Assembly (NCBI GenBank): GCA_944320135.1
Contig: CALUGI010000003.1
Span: 1-64,000, forward strand
Length of the DNA stretch: 64,000 bases
Direction of reading: 5' to 3'
Source: an uncultured Phocaeicola sp.
Lineage (GTDB): Bacteria; Bacteroidota; Bacteroidia; Bacteroidales; Bacteroidaceae
In this document: piece by piece, positions 1 through 8,289 of the stretch
How positions within the stretch are numbered: the first letter of the stretch is position 1
Layout: every line of letters begins with the position of its first letter
Position numbers and translations under genes: made by a program
Notes under the pieces: generated by a model
The model's input: only the letters and a program-made list of their open reading frames with translations
The model's database searches: none
Told to the model about the DNA's origin: nothing

Positions 1-73
1 TAGGCTATACACTTCCCGCTATCGGGCGTGTTACGGACTTGCACCGATTAGAGAATGTTCGTGCTGGGCGAAC
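1..73 (-). mobile_element. Group II intron, 5' end only (runs off the left edge)
   Basis: Read on the minus strand, the sequence begins GTTCGCCCAGCAC at position 73, close to the GUGYG-type 5' end of bacterial group II introns (GTGCGCCCAG in the lactococcal LtrB intron). It continues with GGTGCAAGTCC, then a small GCCCG-atag-CGGG hairpin and AAGTGTATAGCC, which fits the start of intron domain I. The proposed first base follows the T tract of the terminator of the DUF349 gene. Insertion just downstream of a terminator hairpin is the known habit of class IIC introns. The reverse transcriptase/maturase would lie left of the window. The intron class cannot be fixed from 73 bases, and the second pair (TT instead of TG) departs from consensus. 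Confidence 0.6.
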
Positions 74-113
74 AAAAGAATCCCCGACCGGAGTCAAAGC
101 CCGGCCGGGGATT
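74..113 (-). terminator. Rho-independent terminator of the DUF349 gene
   Basis: Positions 79-91 and 101-113 form a 12-13 bp stem with one A-C mismatch and a 9-base loop. On the minus strand it is followed by CTTTT and then by the presumed intron start. The plus strand also has a T run after the hairpin (112-121). Confidence 0.8.
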
Positions 114-169
114 TCTTTTTTTGCCGAGGCGAACCGGCGCGTGCCCGCCCGCCTTTCGCAAAAACGCCG

Positions 170-1969
170 TCATTGTTCTTTCAACGCTTCGTCGATAGCC
201 GCAATCTTCTTGAGCACCAACTCCATGTCCGCTTTCAGACGCTCCACTTTCCGCGTGATGTCGGCCACAAGGCTATTCCCCTTCTGCGACGAAGAACTGA
301 GGAAGCCCAAGTTGTTCTCGTATGTCTGGATGTCGTTTTTCAAGCCTTCGTATGTGCGCACCAGACGGTCGCGGTCGCGATACAGATTGCTTTCCTTGCC
401 AAGGCTTGCCTTGAAGTTGCTCAACTTCTTTTCCGCTGCAGACAGATGCAGACGGTCGAACAGCTTGTCTACCAAACTGTGGTATTCTTTATACAAGCGG
501 TCTTTTTCCTTGAAGGGCACAAATCCTATGGAGTTCCATTCCTTCATCAACTCGCGGGTGCGGTCGGCAGTAGCCTCATCGGTGCCTCCCGCCTCGTCAA
601 GCGCGGACAATTGTTTGACGATTTCTTCTTTTTTTGCCAGATTCTCCAGTTCGGCAGTGCGTTGGGAAGACGTCGCTTTGTTTTTCTGCTCGAAGAAATA
701 GTCGCACGCCCCGATAAACCGCTTCCAGACGGCATCAGAATGTTTCTTGGCAACCGGTCCGATTGTTTTCCACTCCTTCTGCAATTTGGCCAACGTTTCT
801 GCCGTCGCTTTCCAGTCGGTGCTGTCCTTCAGGGCTTCCGCTTTTTCGCACAACGCCTTTTTCTTCTCCAAATTGGCAGCCATCTTTTCCTTCACTTCTT
901 TGAAGAATGCGGCTTTCCGGCGGAAAAACTCGTCGCATGCAGCACGGAAACGCTCGAAAATCTTCACGTTCATCTTCTGCGGAGCATATCCGATGGTTTT
1001 CCACTTGGCTTGCAGAGCAAGTATTTCCTGTGTTTTTTCTTCCCAGTCTGCAAAAGTGGCCAACTTGTCGTATTCCATGCCTTCCGCAATTTCGCAAATC
1101 ACGGTCTTCTGGTCAAGATTCGTCTGTTCCTTTTCTTTCAATTCCTCAAAATGCTGCTGATGCCGGCGATTGACAACCGTCGACGCAGCCTTGAAACGGG
1201 CCCAAAGCCCTTCGCGCAGTTCTTTCGCCACCGGCCCGATGGAGCGGAATTCTTGATGCAGCTTCTGAAGCTGATAAAAGGCGGATATTGCATCCGGCTC
1301 GTCCGCAAGTTTCTCAGCCGCTTCGCAAAGTCGGGTTTTCTGCTCCAGGTTTTTCTTGAAGTCATATTCTCTGAACTCATGGTTGAGCTTCACCATGTCG
1401 TAGAACTTCTCCGTATATAGCTGGTAGTTTTTCCAGAGTTCGTTTACGCTTGAAGCGGGCACTTGCCCGATTTCGTTCCATTCCTGCTGAAGTTGCTTGA
1501 ATTCGTTGTAAATCTTTCCCGTATCCTCAGTGGATTCGGTCATTGCCTTCATTTTTTCGAGGATATTTTGTTTTTTCAGCAGGTTGCTTTCTCTCTCCTG
1601 TTCCTGTTCTGCCGCGATGGCGCTGCGCTTTTCCTTAATCGACCTCATCACCTCTTTAAATTCCCCCTCGTCAGGATCGGGAGAAGGTGAGAAATCTTCG
1701 GCATTGCCGCCGCCTTCGATGAAAGCCTTGCGAGCCGCTTCCTGTTCAGCTTTGTGGAGCTTGTAGAATGTTTGTTTAAGCTGGTCAACTTCCTGTTTGT
1801 CAGCGTCACTCATATTTTCGTTGATTTCCTTCAGGCGTTGCACGACTTCTGCCTTCGTCTGCTTGGGTTCATACACAGCCTGGGGTTCTTCAACAGTAGG
1901 AACCGAAACTTCCGGCACGTTGGTTTCCGGAGTTTCAGTTAACGGGCGGTTAGTTTCATTTACTTCCAT
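170..1969 (-). CDS. DUF349 domain-containing protein
   Basis: A 599-residue, highly charged helical protein. After an acidic, proline-rich N-terminus (about residues 1-60) it has roughly five copies of a 70-residue unit with the pattern W-x2-IG-x-(V/A)-P...W-x-RF...D-x-FF, for example around residues 285-350 and 365-440. This is the DUF349 repeat, conserved in Bacteroidetes and of unknown function. There is no signal peptide or membrane segment, so it is probably cytoplasmic. The start codon is an ATG and the frame is open to the end. It is transcribed alone: the downstream hairpin at 74-113 ends it and the next gene on the other side diverges. Family assignment is secure; the role is not known. 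Confidence 0.9.
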   Translation of the reverse strand: MEVNETNRPLTETPETNVPEVSVPTVEEPQAVYEPKQTKAEVVQRLKEINENMSDADKQEVDQLKQTFYKLHKAEQEAARKAFIEGGGNAEDFSPSPDPDEGEFKEVMRSIKEKRSAIAAEQEQERESNLLKKQNILEKMKAMTESTEDTGKIYNEFKQLQQEWNEIGQVPASSVNELWKNYQLYTEKFYDMVKLNHEFREYDFKKNLEQKTRLCEAAEKLADEPDAISAFYQLQKLHQEFRSIGPVAKELREGLWARFKAASTVVNRRHQQHFEELKEKEQTNLDQKTVICEIAEGMEYDKLATFADWEEKTQEILALQAKWKTIGYAPQKMNVKIFERFRAACDEFFRRKAAFFKEVKEKMAANLEKKKALCEKAEALKDSTDWKATAETLAKLQKEWKTIGPVAKKHSDAVWKRFIGACDYFFEQKNKATSSQRTAELENLAKKEEIVKQLSALDEAGGTDEATADRTRELMKEWNSIGFVPFKEKDRLYKEYHSLVDKLFDRLHLSAAEKKLSNFKASLGKESNLYRDRDRLVRTYEGLKNDIQTYENNLGFLSSSSQKGNSLVADITRKVERLKADMELVLKKIAAIDEALKEQ

Positions 1970-2412
1970 CGTATAAGAATTTTAAGAATTTTCTTCTTTT
2001 AAAAAATACGTAGATACAAATTAAAACAATAAAATCTGATTTTCATACATTTTTCACCGAAAAAATAGCAAACATCTGCAAGAAAGTAATTTTTTGCGTC
2101 CCATTCAAGCTCGCAGCCAATCTGTCCCCCCCGCTTTCCGGACACGCTTCCGAAAAGCAACCCGCCGCACAAAAAGCGAAACCGGAACAGAAAATAACAT
2201 CTCCGCCACGTTCGTTCCAAACGCCGAGGGATTCTATCGAAAACGCGACGCCCTTTTTACAGATACTGAAAGACATTCTGCGGACATCACGTTAAAAAAG
2301 ATTTATGTTTTCCTGCCCGTTTGGAATATTCAACACATTTTTATAAAATTACAGTCGCTAATATAAATATAAACCATTCATTTTTTAATAACAACAAAAA
2401 AGAAAAACAACT
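1970..2412. other. Intergenic region between divergent genes
   Basis: This AT-rich stretch of 443 bases must hold the start signals of the divergent DUF349 gene and lipoprotein gene. I see no perfect TAnnTTTG box. TAATTTG at about 2017-2023 on the minus strand is the nearest match for the DUF349 gene. No RNA gene or credible small frame was recognised. Confidence 0.4.
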
Positions 2413-2784
2413 ATGAGAACTTTAAGATTTATCGGCATGGCCTTGCTGGCCGTAGTTTTGTGCGTAAGTTTTGCTTCCTGCTCCGACGATGACGACGAAC
2501 CGCAAAACCCGTCCGACTTGATCGGGACAGTTTGGACAGGAACCAGTCCGTACACGAACTATGAAATAGAAGTAAACATCAAGAACGATTCCAAGTGCAT
2601 AGTCACCGTCTATGAGCCTAACAGCACAACCCTGTACGACCAACAAGAATGCTCCTACCTTTACAGTGAAACGACAGGGGTGTTCACGTGCGAATACGGC
2701 AACGACAAAATAACAGGCAAAATAGCGGGAAACACAATGGAGCTTACCGACCAATTTGGAACCTACACCCTGCAAAAACAATAA
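2413..2784 (+). CDS. Small surface lipoprotein, hypothetical
   Basis: A 123-residue protein with a lipoprotein signal peptide: charged start, hydrophobic stretch and lipobox ending SFASC with the lipidated cysteine at residue 23. The cysteine is followed by SDDDDE. In Bacteroidetes an acidic run directly after the cysteine is typical of lipoproteins exported to the cell surface. The mature part (about 100 residues) has alternating beta-strand character (TVWTGTSPYTNYEIEV..., ending FGTYTLQKQ), like small beta-sandwich or lipocalin-like lipoproteins. No function can be given. It is followed by its own terminator and then by tRNA-Lys. Confidence 0.8.
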   Translation: MRTLRFIGMALLAVVLCVSFASCSDDDDEPQNPSDLIGTVWTGTSPYTNYEIEVNIKNDSKCIVTVYEPNSTTLYDQQECSYLYSETTGVFTCEYGNDKITGKIAGNTMELTDQFGTYTLQKQ

Positions 2785-2801
2785 GCCACGAAAGGCAAAA
2801 A

Positions 2802-2843
2802 TGTCAGCCTCAGAAAAAGATTCAGAGGCTGACAACGTTTTTT
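2802..2843 (+). terminator. Terminator of the lipoprotein gene
   Basis: A perfect 10-bp stem TGTCAGCCTC (2802-2811) / GAGGCTGACA (2825-2834) is followed by a T run at 2838-2843. Confidence 0.85.
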
Positions 2844-2906
2844 GCTTCCCCATTCTGGAAGAAATTGCAAGGAAAAGAAAAAAGAAACGCAAAAAGCCGC
2901 ACAGAA

Positions 2907-2938
2907 TTTGGCCGTTTCAAACAAAAGCCCTATCTTTG
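2907..2938 (+). promoter_or_regulatory. Promoter of tRNA-Lys
   Basis: A Bacteroidetes-type promoter: TTTG at 2907-2910, 20 bases, then TATCTTTG at 2931-2938. The tRNA begins 36 bases further on. Confidence 0.75.
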
Positions 2939-2973
2939 CACCCGCAATCAGGAAACGACTGCAAAACAGGTCT

Positions 2974-3046
2974 GATTCAGTAGCTCAGCAGGTAGAGCAC
3001 AACACTTTTAATGTTGGGGTCCTGGGTTCGAGCCCCAGCTGGATCA
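2974..3046 (+). tRNA. tRNA-Lys (anticodon UUU)
   Basis: A complete cloverleaf. Acceptor GATTCAG pairs with CTGGATC (with wobbles). The D arm is GCTC...GAGC. The anticodon stem CAACA/TGTTG encloses loop CTTTTAA with TTT at 3007-3009. The T arm is CTGGG-TTCGAGC-CCCAG. The discriminator is A and CCA is not encoded. Confidence 0.95.
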
Positions 3047-3081
3047 CCGAAAGAAAAGCCAAAAGGCGACAACAAAAAGAC

Positions 3082-3118
3082 AAGTCCTACAAAATCAATA
3101 TTTTGTGGGACTTTTTTT
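3082..3118 (+). terminator. Terminator after tRNA-Lys
   Basis: The stem AAGTCC-t-ACAAAAT / ATTTTGTGGGACTT is followed by seven Ts. The complementarity extends outward less perfectly (about 3056-3133), so the transcript end may form a long rod. Confidence 0.85.
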
Positions 3119-3179
3119 GTTGCCCTTTGGCGACCTTGACCGCCAAAAAGAGGGCATTGACGGACAAAAATTAGTACCC

Positions 3180-3222
3180 AATTCGTACCCCCGACAAGAT
3201 TTTCAAAAAAGGGGTACGAATT
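3180..3222. repeat. 12-bp perfect inverted repeat
   Basis: AATTCGTACCCC at 3180-3191 is matched by GGGGTACGAATT at 3211-3222, with a 19-base A-rich loop. A partial copy (TAGTACCCAATT) lies directly before it. It sits beyond the 3' end of the CAT-like gene and may simply end that transcript. Its position next to a tRNA gene also allows a remnant of an integrated element. Confidence 0.6.
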
Positions 3223-3271
3223 GCAGACATTTACTTGACATCTTGGCAAAAGCCCGAAGCCATGAATTTGT

Positions 3272-3910
3272 TCAAAGCCAACGCTTCTGCCGGATTGAGA
3301 GTCCGCTGATTTCTTTTTGCAGATTCTCCAAAAAGCGTGAAGCGTGCGCGCCGTCCATCTGCGTGTGGTGAAACTGAAAAGACACGGTCAATGTACGCTT
3401 CCACAAACGCCGTTTGTATTTGCCCCAAATCAGGAACGGATTGTTGAACACGCCGCTGTACATGCCCACCGCCCCGTCTATCTCACATTGCGCAAGCGCA
3501 GACGTACCGATGACCATGCTGTCCGCCAAATCGTGGTTCCGGCAGCTTTCGGCAACCTGCCCCGTCAACTTCAGGTAATCGGCATTGAACTGCTGCAAAT
3601 CGTCGGAAAAAGGTATGTCGCAAGAACTTACTCCGCCTTCCCGATTGGCTACAATGGTACAGACGGCCAAGTTGTCGTATTGCACCAGTTTCCGCCCTAC
3701 GGGAAGCATATAGAACTCTTTGACATGGCTTGCAGCTTTCCCGATGCACCAGCACATCAGCATATTGAACTTTAATCCTGTCCGCTTGCTGATGCGGGCA
3801 AGACGGGCAACATCCATCGTCTTGAAAAAGGTGAGCATGGGCATGGGCGCATTCATCCACATCGCAAATGCGTAGGCACGGGCCGTTTCTTCGGGATTTA
3901 CTTCTTTCAT
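3272..3910 (-). CDS. CatA-like family O-acetyltransferase
   Basis: A member of the chloramphenicol acetyltransferase superfamily (acetyl-CoA dependent, trimeric, cytoplasmic). From the ATG at 3910 the protein has 212 residues. The C-terminal third carries HHTQMDGAHA (about residues 181-190), the HHxxxDG signature whose second histidine is the catalytic base. The N-terminal half has the family pattern of W-x-NAPMP and a FKTMDVARL strand. A GTG at 3952 would add 14 residues (MRKFYVEPAKKRSG); I prefer the ATG because it begins the conserved part. Bacteroidales carry many chromosomal CAT-like paralogues that need not act on chloramphenicol. A second, diverged one is at 15946-16596. It is not in an operon. 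Confidence 0.85.
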   Translation of the reverse strand: MKEVNPEETARAYAFAMWMNAPMPMLTFFKTMDVARLARISKRTGLKFNMLMCWCIGKAASHVKEFYMLPVGRKLVQYDNLAVCTIVANREGGVSSCDIPFSDDLQQFNADYLKLTGQVAESCRNHDLADSMVIGTSALAQCEIDGAVGMYSGVFNNPFLIWGKYKRRLWKRTLTVSFQFHHTQMDGAHASRFLENLQKEISGLSIRQKRWL

Positions 3911-3952
3911 TCCACTTCTTTTTTTAGCAGGTTCAACATAAAACTTTCGCAC

Positions 3953-4313
3953 TACAGATATTCTTGCCTTTACTCCAAAGCGTCAGATTGCAGACGTCAA
4001 AGATAACGCTTAAAAGTTATACATCCAACGGACACCTGCTTTTGTCCCATGCCCGAACAATTTTATTTTCTGAAAAGCCCGACCGCTTCTAAAGACGGCG
4101 GGACTTATTTATAAGACGACGGCGTTACGGAAACAGTCTGGAGGCGTTTTGCGGACAATGCGGCCTGACAAGACAAAATCGGCATGAGATATCGGCAGCG
4201 TTTCCATGAGCGTTCGTGAATATTCGTTTGCCGATTCCTGAAAAGCCTGCCGTTTCCGCACGTTTTTTTTGCATTTTTTTAAAGGGACCGACACATTGTC
4301 CGCAAAAAAATCT
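3953..4313. other. Intergenic region, no gene seen
   Basis: About 360 bases between divergent genes. The right end holds the promoter of the next gene (4314-4321). The rest has no coding frame of note and no recognisable RNA. Confidence 0.5.
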
Positions 4314-4321
4314 TACATTTG
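4314..4321 (+). promoter_or_regulatory. -7 box TACATTTG of the LytM-like gene
   Basis: A perfect TAnnTTTG, with a possible TTG -33 element at 4296-4298. It fixes the start of the next gene. An ATG at 4319 lies inside this box and so cannot be on the transcript, which leaves the ATG at 4346. Confidence 0.7.
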
Positions 4322-4345
4322 CCGAACAAACAAATCATCAATCGT

Positions 4346-5179
4346 ATGAAACGGGCAATATGTTCCATATCATTGTCAGCCATCTTGATAGCGGCAGGAA
4401 GCTCTTTGTCGGCCCAATCGCTCAAATCGCTGATGAGGCTTCCGTTTAATGTGATAGAGAACAAATGGGAGGCAAATCGTACCGGCGACGGACAGGACTT
4501 GAACTATTACAACAACGACTATTGCGACTATTATGTGTTTCGCGAACAGGACAATTCCTACAACCTGTCTCCGGGGAAGAACACCATCATCTCGCTCAAA
4601 CGGGGCGAAACCACCGATATGCCTTTCAAGAACCTTTCTTCGTATATACCTTTCCGGGGACGTTTCCCTAAAAAGTTCAACGCGGCACTGCCATACGCGC
4701 TTCCCGTGAAGAACGGGGAAAAGACAGCATGGAAGACAGACCAGCGGGAACGGTTTAAGACGCTCAACTTTTTCATGCACAAAGGAGATACGGTATATGC
4801 CACACGGGGCGGAACGGCATGTCTCACGAATAACGACAGGCAGGTGCTCGTGTATCATCCTGACCATACTTTCGCTGCCTATCTGATGTTGGAAGAGAGG
4901 TTTGTCCTTCCCGGAGAGAACGTGCAAACGGGCGAACCGATAGGGGTTGCAGGATTGAGCGGAGTGTCGGTATCTTTCTTCTTCCTTGATGAAAACAAGT
5001 TTGAGAGCGGACGGGCCACGGGGTATCCTTATTCTCATTTTGTCCCGGTGTTCCGTACAAGCGAAGGCGACTTGAAATTGGAGGAGAAGAAACTCTATAA
5101 AGCCGTGACGGACGATGCGCTTATCATGCAGGAGATGAGCAAACGCGAGCAGAAACGGTATCTGAAAGCCAAGAAGTAA
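4346..5179 (+). CDS. Secreted M23/LytM-like protein without metal ligands
   Basis: A 277-residue protein with a signal peptide (hydrophobic to about residue 22, ending SSLSAQ). Residues from about 140 to 225 follow the LytM (peptidase M23) fold: GDTVYATRGGTA, VLVYHPDHTFAAYL, then VLPGENVQTGEPIGVAG. The zinc ligands are missing. The usual Y-x-HL is YLMLEE, and the C-terminal HLHFE strand is VSFFFLD. It is therefore probably a catalytically dead LytM domain, of the kind that binds peptidoglycan or activates amidases. Twelve bases separate it from a secreted zinc peptidase, so the two are likely co-transcribed. The assignment to the fold is by pattern only. Confidence 0.7.
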   Translation: MKRAICSISLSAILIAAGSSLSAQSLKSLMRLPFNVIENKWEANRTGDGQDLNYYNNDYCDYYVFREQDNSYNLSPGKNTIISLKRGETTDMPFKNLSSYIPFRGRFPKKFNAALPYALPVKNGEKTAWKTDQRERFKTLNFFMHKGDTVYATRGGTACLTNNDRQVLVYHPDHTFAAYLMLEERFVLPGENVQTGEPIGVAGLSGVSVSFFFLDENKFESGRATGYPYSHFVPVFRTSEGDLKLEEKKLYKAVTDDALIMQEMSKREQKRYLKAKK

Positions 5180-5191
5180 TTTTGTGCTGCC

Positions 5192-5983
5192 ATGAAGGTT
5201 GTCCCGTATGTGATAGGCTTTTTGCTTTGTGCGCTTCCGATGAACGCGCAATATGTAAAGATTGATTATGCCGGCGACCCTCTTTCAGAAAAGGAACGCG
5301 GAAAGATTGAAGATTTCCTGAGATACGAAGTGGGCTTTTATGCCCGGTTCGGCCTGCCGGACACCTTAAAGATAAAGCTCACCATCTTTGACCGGCACGA
5401 GGACGGGGAAGCGTATATAGAAAGCCTCGGCTTGCCTTCTTTGCTTTCTCTGTCGCGCACGAGCGGGGCTTATATTCGCCAGAAAGGAGAAGCGGTACTG
5501 CTGGGACGCGAAAAGGGAAAAGAAAGAAGCCTTTCCGTCATCTACCATGAACTGAGCCATCATTTTACGGCGCAAGTCACGGGCAACAGGCCTCCCTCAT
5601 GGCTTATGGAAGGATTGGCGGAGTATTTCGAACATTGTGAAATCAGCAAAGGAAAACTGAAGCATTCGCTCACTTCTTATGAGAAAGGGCGGATCAAAAC
5701 CATGTACATGCTGGGTGAGATCAATCTGAAGGAGTTTGTCGATGCGGACAGGCGTCTGTTCATGAAGAAGCAGCGCACGGACGAGAGTTATGCTTACATC
5801 CTCGCCCATGCGGTGACAACTTTTTGGGTGGAGGATGTGCCCGAAGAGTTGCTGAAGCGACTCTTTGAAAGTTTACGCGACAAAACGGACAAATCACCTG
5901 TATCCGTGAGGATAGACCGTATTTATCCGGGAGGACTCAAGAAGTTCGAGCAGGATTTTGCGGAAACGTATTCGGGCGGTTGA
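5192..5983 (+). CDS. Secreted gluzincin-type zinc peptidase
   Basis: A 263-residue protein with an N-terminal signal peptide (cleavage near MNAQ, residues 17-20). It has the metallopeptidase motif HELSH at residues 119-123 and a downstream MEGLAEYFE (about 139-147) supplying the third, glutamate ligand, as in MA-clan peptidases of the DUF1570/peptidase-MA-like type. A late alpha-helical part (residues 165-255) completes the domain. It follows the LytM-like gene by 12 bases, which suggests an envelope role, perhaps with that protein as partner. The substrate is unknown. Confidence 0.75.
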   Translation: MKVVPYVIGFLLCALPMNAQYVKIDYAGDPLSEKERGKIEDFLRYEVGFYARFGLPDTLKIKLTIFDRHEDGEAYIESLGLPSLLSLSRTSGAYIRQKGEAVLLGREKGKERSLSVIYHELSHHFTAQVTGNRPPSWLMEGLAEYFEHCEISKGKLKHSLTSYEKGRIKTMYMLGEINLKEFVDADRRLFMKKQRTDESYAYILAHAVTTFWVEDVPEELLKRLFESLRDKTDKSPVSVRIDRIYPGGLKKFEQDFAETYSGG

Positions 5984-5990
5984 GGACGGT

Positions 5991-7130
5991 TCAGAGAGAG
6001 TTTTCTTTGTGCTTGATTGCTTCTTCCACTCTTCGGATGTTTCGTTTCGTATAGCCGAAAGACACTATGCTTGTGCGTTTGTTCAGATCGTTTACGCTGT
6101 TCACCCAAATTCTTCCTTCATCGAAAACCACGAATATCTGTTCGCCCCATGTCGGCGCCCACATTCCGGGGTTGGTATGCGCCACGATACAGTCTTCTCC
6201 CGCATGGTCGAGTGACCATCTGTTCCTTTCGCCTACAGTTCCGATTGCGTCGAATATGTCTTCTTTGCTGAGCGTGGTTCTGATTTCCTTGAAGTAGAGC
6301 TTTCTTCTCTGGAAGAACCATGAAACGACTCCTATGGCCAGCGCAACCAACGTGATGTTGGGAAGTATTTCATTGTTTTTTCCGGATATGTATTCCCAAA
6401 TATATAGAATCAGACAGGCCGTCGCGATGCTGAATGTCATCTGCGAAAGGCCGTAGTGCGTGATTGCCCAATCGGTATCTAACGGAATCCGGCGATGGCG
6501 GAGCACGAATGCCGCGAATCCCACTTTCGACTCCTTGCGGAAATGGAGCCAGAACAGGATGTAGCTGAGCACGAAGCTGCCGATGAGGGTCAGGATGACC
6601 CCGCCTTTCGTGATGCTTCTCTTTCCGGCCGCATCGGTGTGCCCGTCCGGATTCCCCTTTCCGGCATCGGCACGGAACACCAGCGCGTTTGTGTAGGGAG
6701 TTCCGCCAAACGCCAGACCGTCCACATGGCAGGTGAAATAGCCGCTATATGTCGGAAAGAATTTGTACTGATAACGGTATTCGTAGGTCTTCACCCCGTC
6801 CTTTATCTGTAAAGAAGAACTTTCGCTCAGTTTCTCCAGCACTTGCCTGTCCGCAATCATTGTCGGAGGCACTTTGTCCGGAAGTTGGTTGCATTCAAGC
6901 GTTATCTTTACCGGGAAGGGGCTGTCTTTGTCCGGAAGGAAGACCGATAGGGTGCAGTCCACAGTGTCTGCCGTAGGTCTTACGGGATAGAGGCGAGCGT
7001 TGAAATCGGCCTGTTCCGCATTGCCTTTTCCGAAGAAGTCGTCGAATATCTTCTGACTGACGGAGTCCTCCTGGGCGTATGCCGTGAGTGCGGAGAGCAG
7101 GAGAATGAGAATGAATTTCAGTGGTTTCAT
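5991..7130 (-). CDS. Membrane protein with BatD-like periplasmic domain, hypothetical
   Basis: A 379-residue protein starting MKPLKFILILLLSAL (signal peptide, cleaved near AYAQ). An earlier in-frame start would lie inside the upstream gene. Residues about 25-165 are a periplasmic beta-rich domain (CTLSVFLPDKDSPFPVKITLECNQL..., YQYKFFPTYSGYFTC) that resembles the first domain of BatD-like proteins. Hydrophobic segments follow at about 185-205, 235-255 and 265-280. The soluble C-terminal tail (about 300-379) looks like a PH-type beta domain (WAPTWGEQIFVVFDEGRIWVNSV). It is 22 bases behind the MORN-repeat gene and probably shares its TetR-controlled promoter. Function unknown. Confidence 0.65.
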   Translation of the reverse strand: MKPLKFILILLLSALTAYAQEDSVSQKIFDDFFGKGNAEQADFNARLYPVRPTADTVDCTLSVFLPDKDSPFPVKITLECNQLPDKVPPTMIADRQVLEKLSESSSLQIKDGVKTYEYRYQYKFFPTYSGYFTCHVDGLAFGGTPYTNALVFRADAGKGNPDGHTDAAGKRSITKGGVILTLIGSFVLSYILFWLHFRKESKVGFAAFVLRHRRIPLDTDWAITHYGLSQMTFSIATACLILYIWEYISGKNNEILPNITLVALAIGVVSWFFQRRKLYFKEIRTTLSKEDIFDAIGTVGERNRWSLDHAGEDCIVAHTNPGMWAPTWGEQIFVVFDEGRIWVNSVNDLNKRTSIVSFGYTKRNIRRVEEAIKHKENSL

Positions 7131-7152
7131 CTTATATCCGTTTGTTTGTCCG

Positions 7153-8256
7153 TCACTTGGTCTCCTCCCATTCCATTTCCAGCTTACCGTTGATGTCATA
7201 GCGTTTCCATCTTCCGATGCGGTGTCCGTTCCGGTATTCTCCAGTTTCGCGCAGCTGGTCGTTCTTTACGTAGCGTGATTCGAAAGGTCCGGTCTGGCGT
7301 CCGTTCACGTAGGTGCATATTTCCCAATAGTCATACCGGTTATCGCGTACCAGCGTGTGTTCCTTTCCGTGCAGCCTTCCGTACTGGTAGGTCGCTTCGT
7401 ATACCAGTTCTCCGGTGTCCGGGTCGTATCTGCGGTAGAGGCCGTCGGGACGGTCGTTCTTCATGTAGTATTCTTTGGAGCGCGAGCCGCTTTCCCGGTC
7501 GAAGCGCACCTGCAGCCCTTCTTCGCGTCCGGCACGGTAGGTGGAAATGTATAGGGTGTCTCCGCTCTCTGCAATCTTTGTCCACACTCCGTCCTTCTGG
7601 CCGTTGGTGTAATGTCCCGTCGTGTAGGGTTGCCCGAAAGTGAACATTTGGATGAAGTCGCCGTTCAGAAGCCCTTGGTCGTTGTAGTAGGATGTTTCGT
7701 AGTATTCGTGGGTGCCTTTGATGAAGGAGTATTGTTTGCCCACCTGCACTCCGTTACGGTAGTTGTGTTCCCTTCTCAGGGTACCGTCCCATTCATAATA
7801 CACTTCCTTTCCCTCCTGTTTGCCTTTCCGGTAATTCTTTTCCATCTCGACTTTTCCGTCTGTGTAGTACGTGCGGTGCGGCCCGTCCAGCTTTCCTTCG
7901 CGGTACGATTTTTCTTCCTTGATTTTTCCGCTGTCATAGAATGTCCTGAATGTTCCGTCTTTCCATCCTTCTTTGTAAGTGCCCTCACATACCAGTTTGT
8001 TGTATTCGTATTCCTCATACTTTCCGTTGTACAATCCGTTCTTGAAGTCGGCCTGTATATAGGCCGAGTGGTAGCCGTCAATAATCCGGTGGTCACCGTT
8101 CAACGGTTTTTCGGTTTTGAGGTCACGGTGGAGGATGCGTCCGTCGCCCATATTGATTGCGGTCACGCAATCGATGGGGTATTCTTTCTGTGCCAATGTC
8201 GGCGCCGCATACAGAAAGGATACCGTCAGGAAAAATAAAATGCTTGTCCGTTTCAT
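7153..8256 (-). CDS. Secreted MORN-variant (YwqK-like) repeat protein
   Basis: A 367-residue protein with a signal peptide (MKRTSILFFLTVSFLYAA, cleaved near LAQ). Nearly all of the mature part is MORN_2 repeats of about 22 residues with the pattern Y-x-x-G-(K/Q)-x-(D/E)-G-x-x-x-x-Y. Examples are KEGWKDGTFRTFYDSGKIKEE, REGKLDGPHRTYYTDGKVEME and RKGKQEGKEVYYEWDGTLRRE. At least eight copies are visible. Such repeats form beta-hairpin solenoids; in databases they are often labelled YwqK family antitoxin, but that name proves nothing about function. The start is the ATG at 8256, because the -7 box lies at 8290-8297 and rules out a TTG at 8292. First gene of the pair with 5991-7130. Confidence 0.85.
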   Translation of the reverse strand: MKRTSILFFLTVSFLYAAPTLAQKEYPIDCVTAINMGDGRILHRDLKTEKPLNGDHRIIDGYHSAYIQADFKNGLYNGKYEEYEYNKLVCEGTYKEGWKDGTFRTFYDSGKIKEEKSYREGKLDGPHRTYYTDGKVEMEKNYRKGKQEGKEVYYEWDGTLRREHNYRNGVQVGKQYSFIKGTHEYYETSYYNDQGLLNGDFIQMFTFGQPYTTGHYTNGQKDGVWTKIAESGDTLYISTYRAGREEGLQVRFDRESGSRSKEYYMKNDRPDGLYRRYDPDTGELVYEATYQYGRLHGKEHTLVRDNRYDYWEICTYVNGRQTGPFESRYVKNDQLRETGEYRNGHRIGRWKRYDINGKLEMEWEETK

Positions 8257-8289
8257 GATATTACGTTCGTTGAAAATTTCTTTTGCAGA

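Noticed and set aside
1-73. Cobalamin riboswitch suggested by GGTGCAAGTCCG and a CCCG/CGGG hairpin on the minus strand
   Set aside because: The GCCACTG-type B12 box is missing, and the segment begins with a group II intron-like 5' end directly after a terminator, where no leader RNA is expected.
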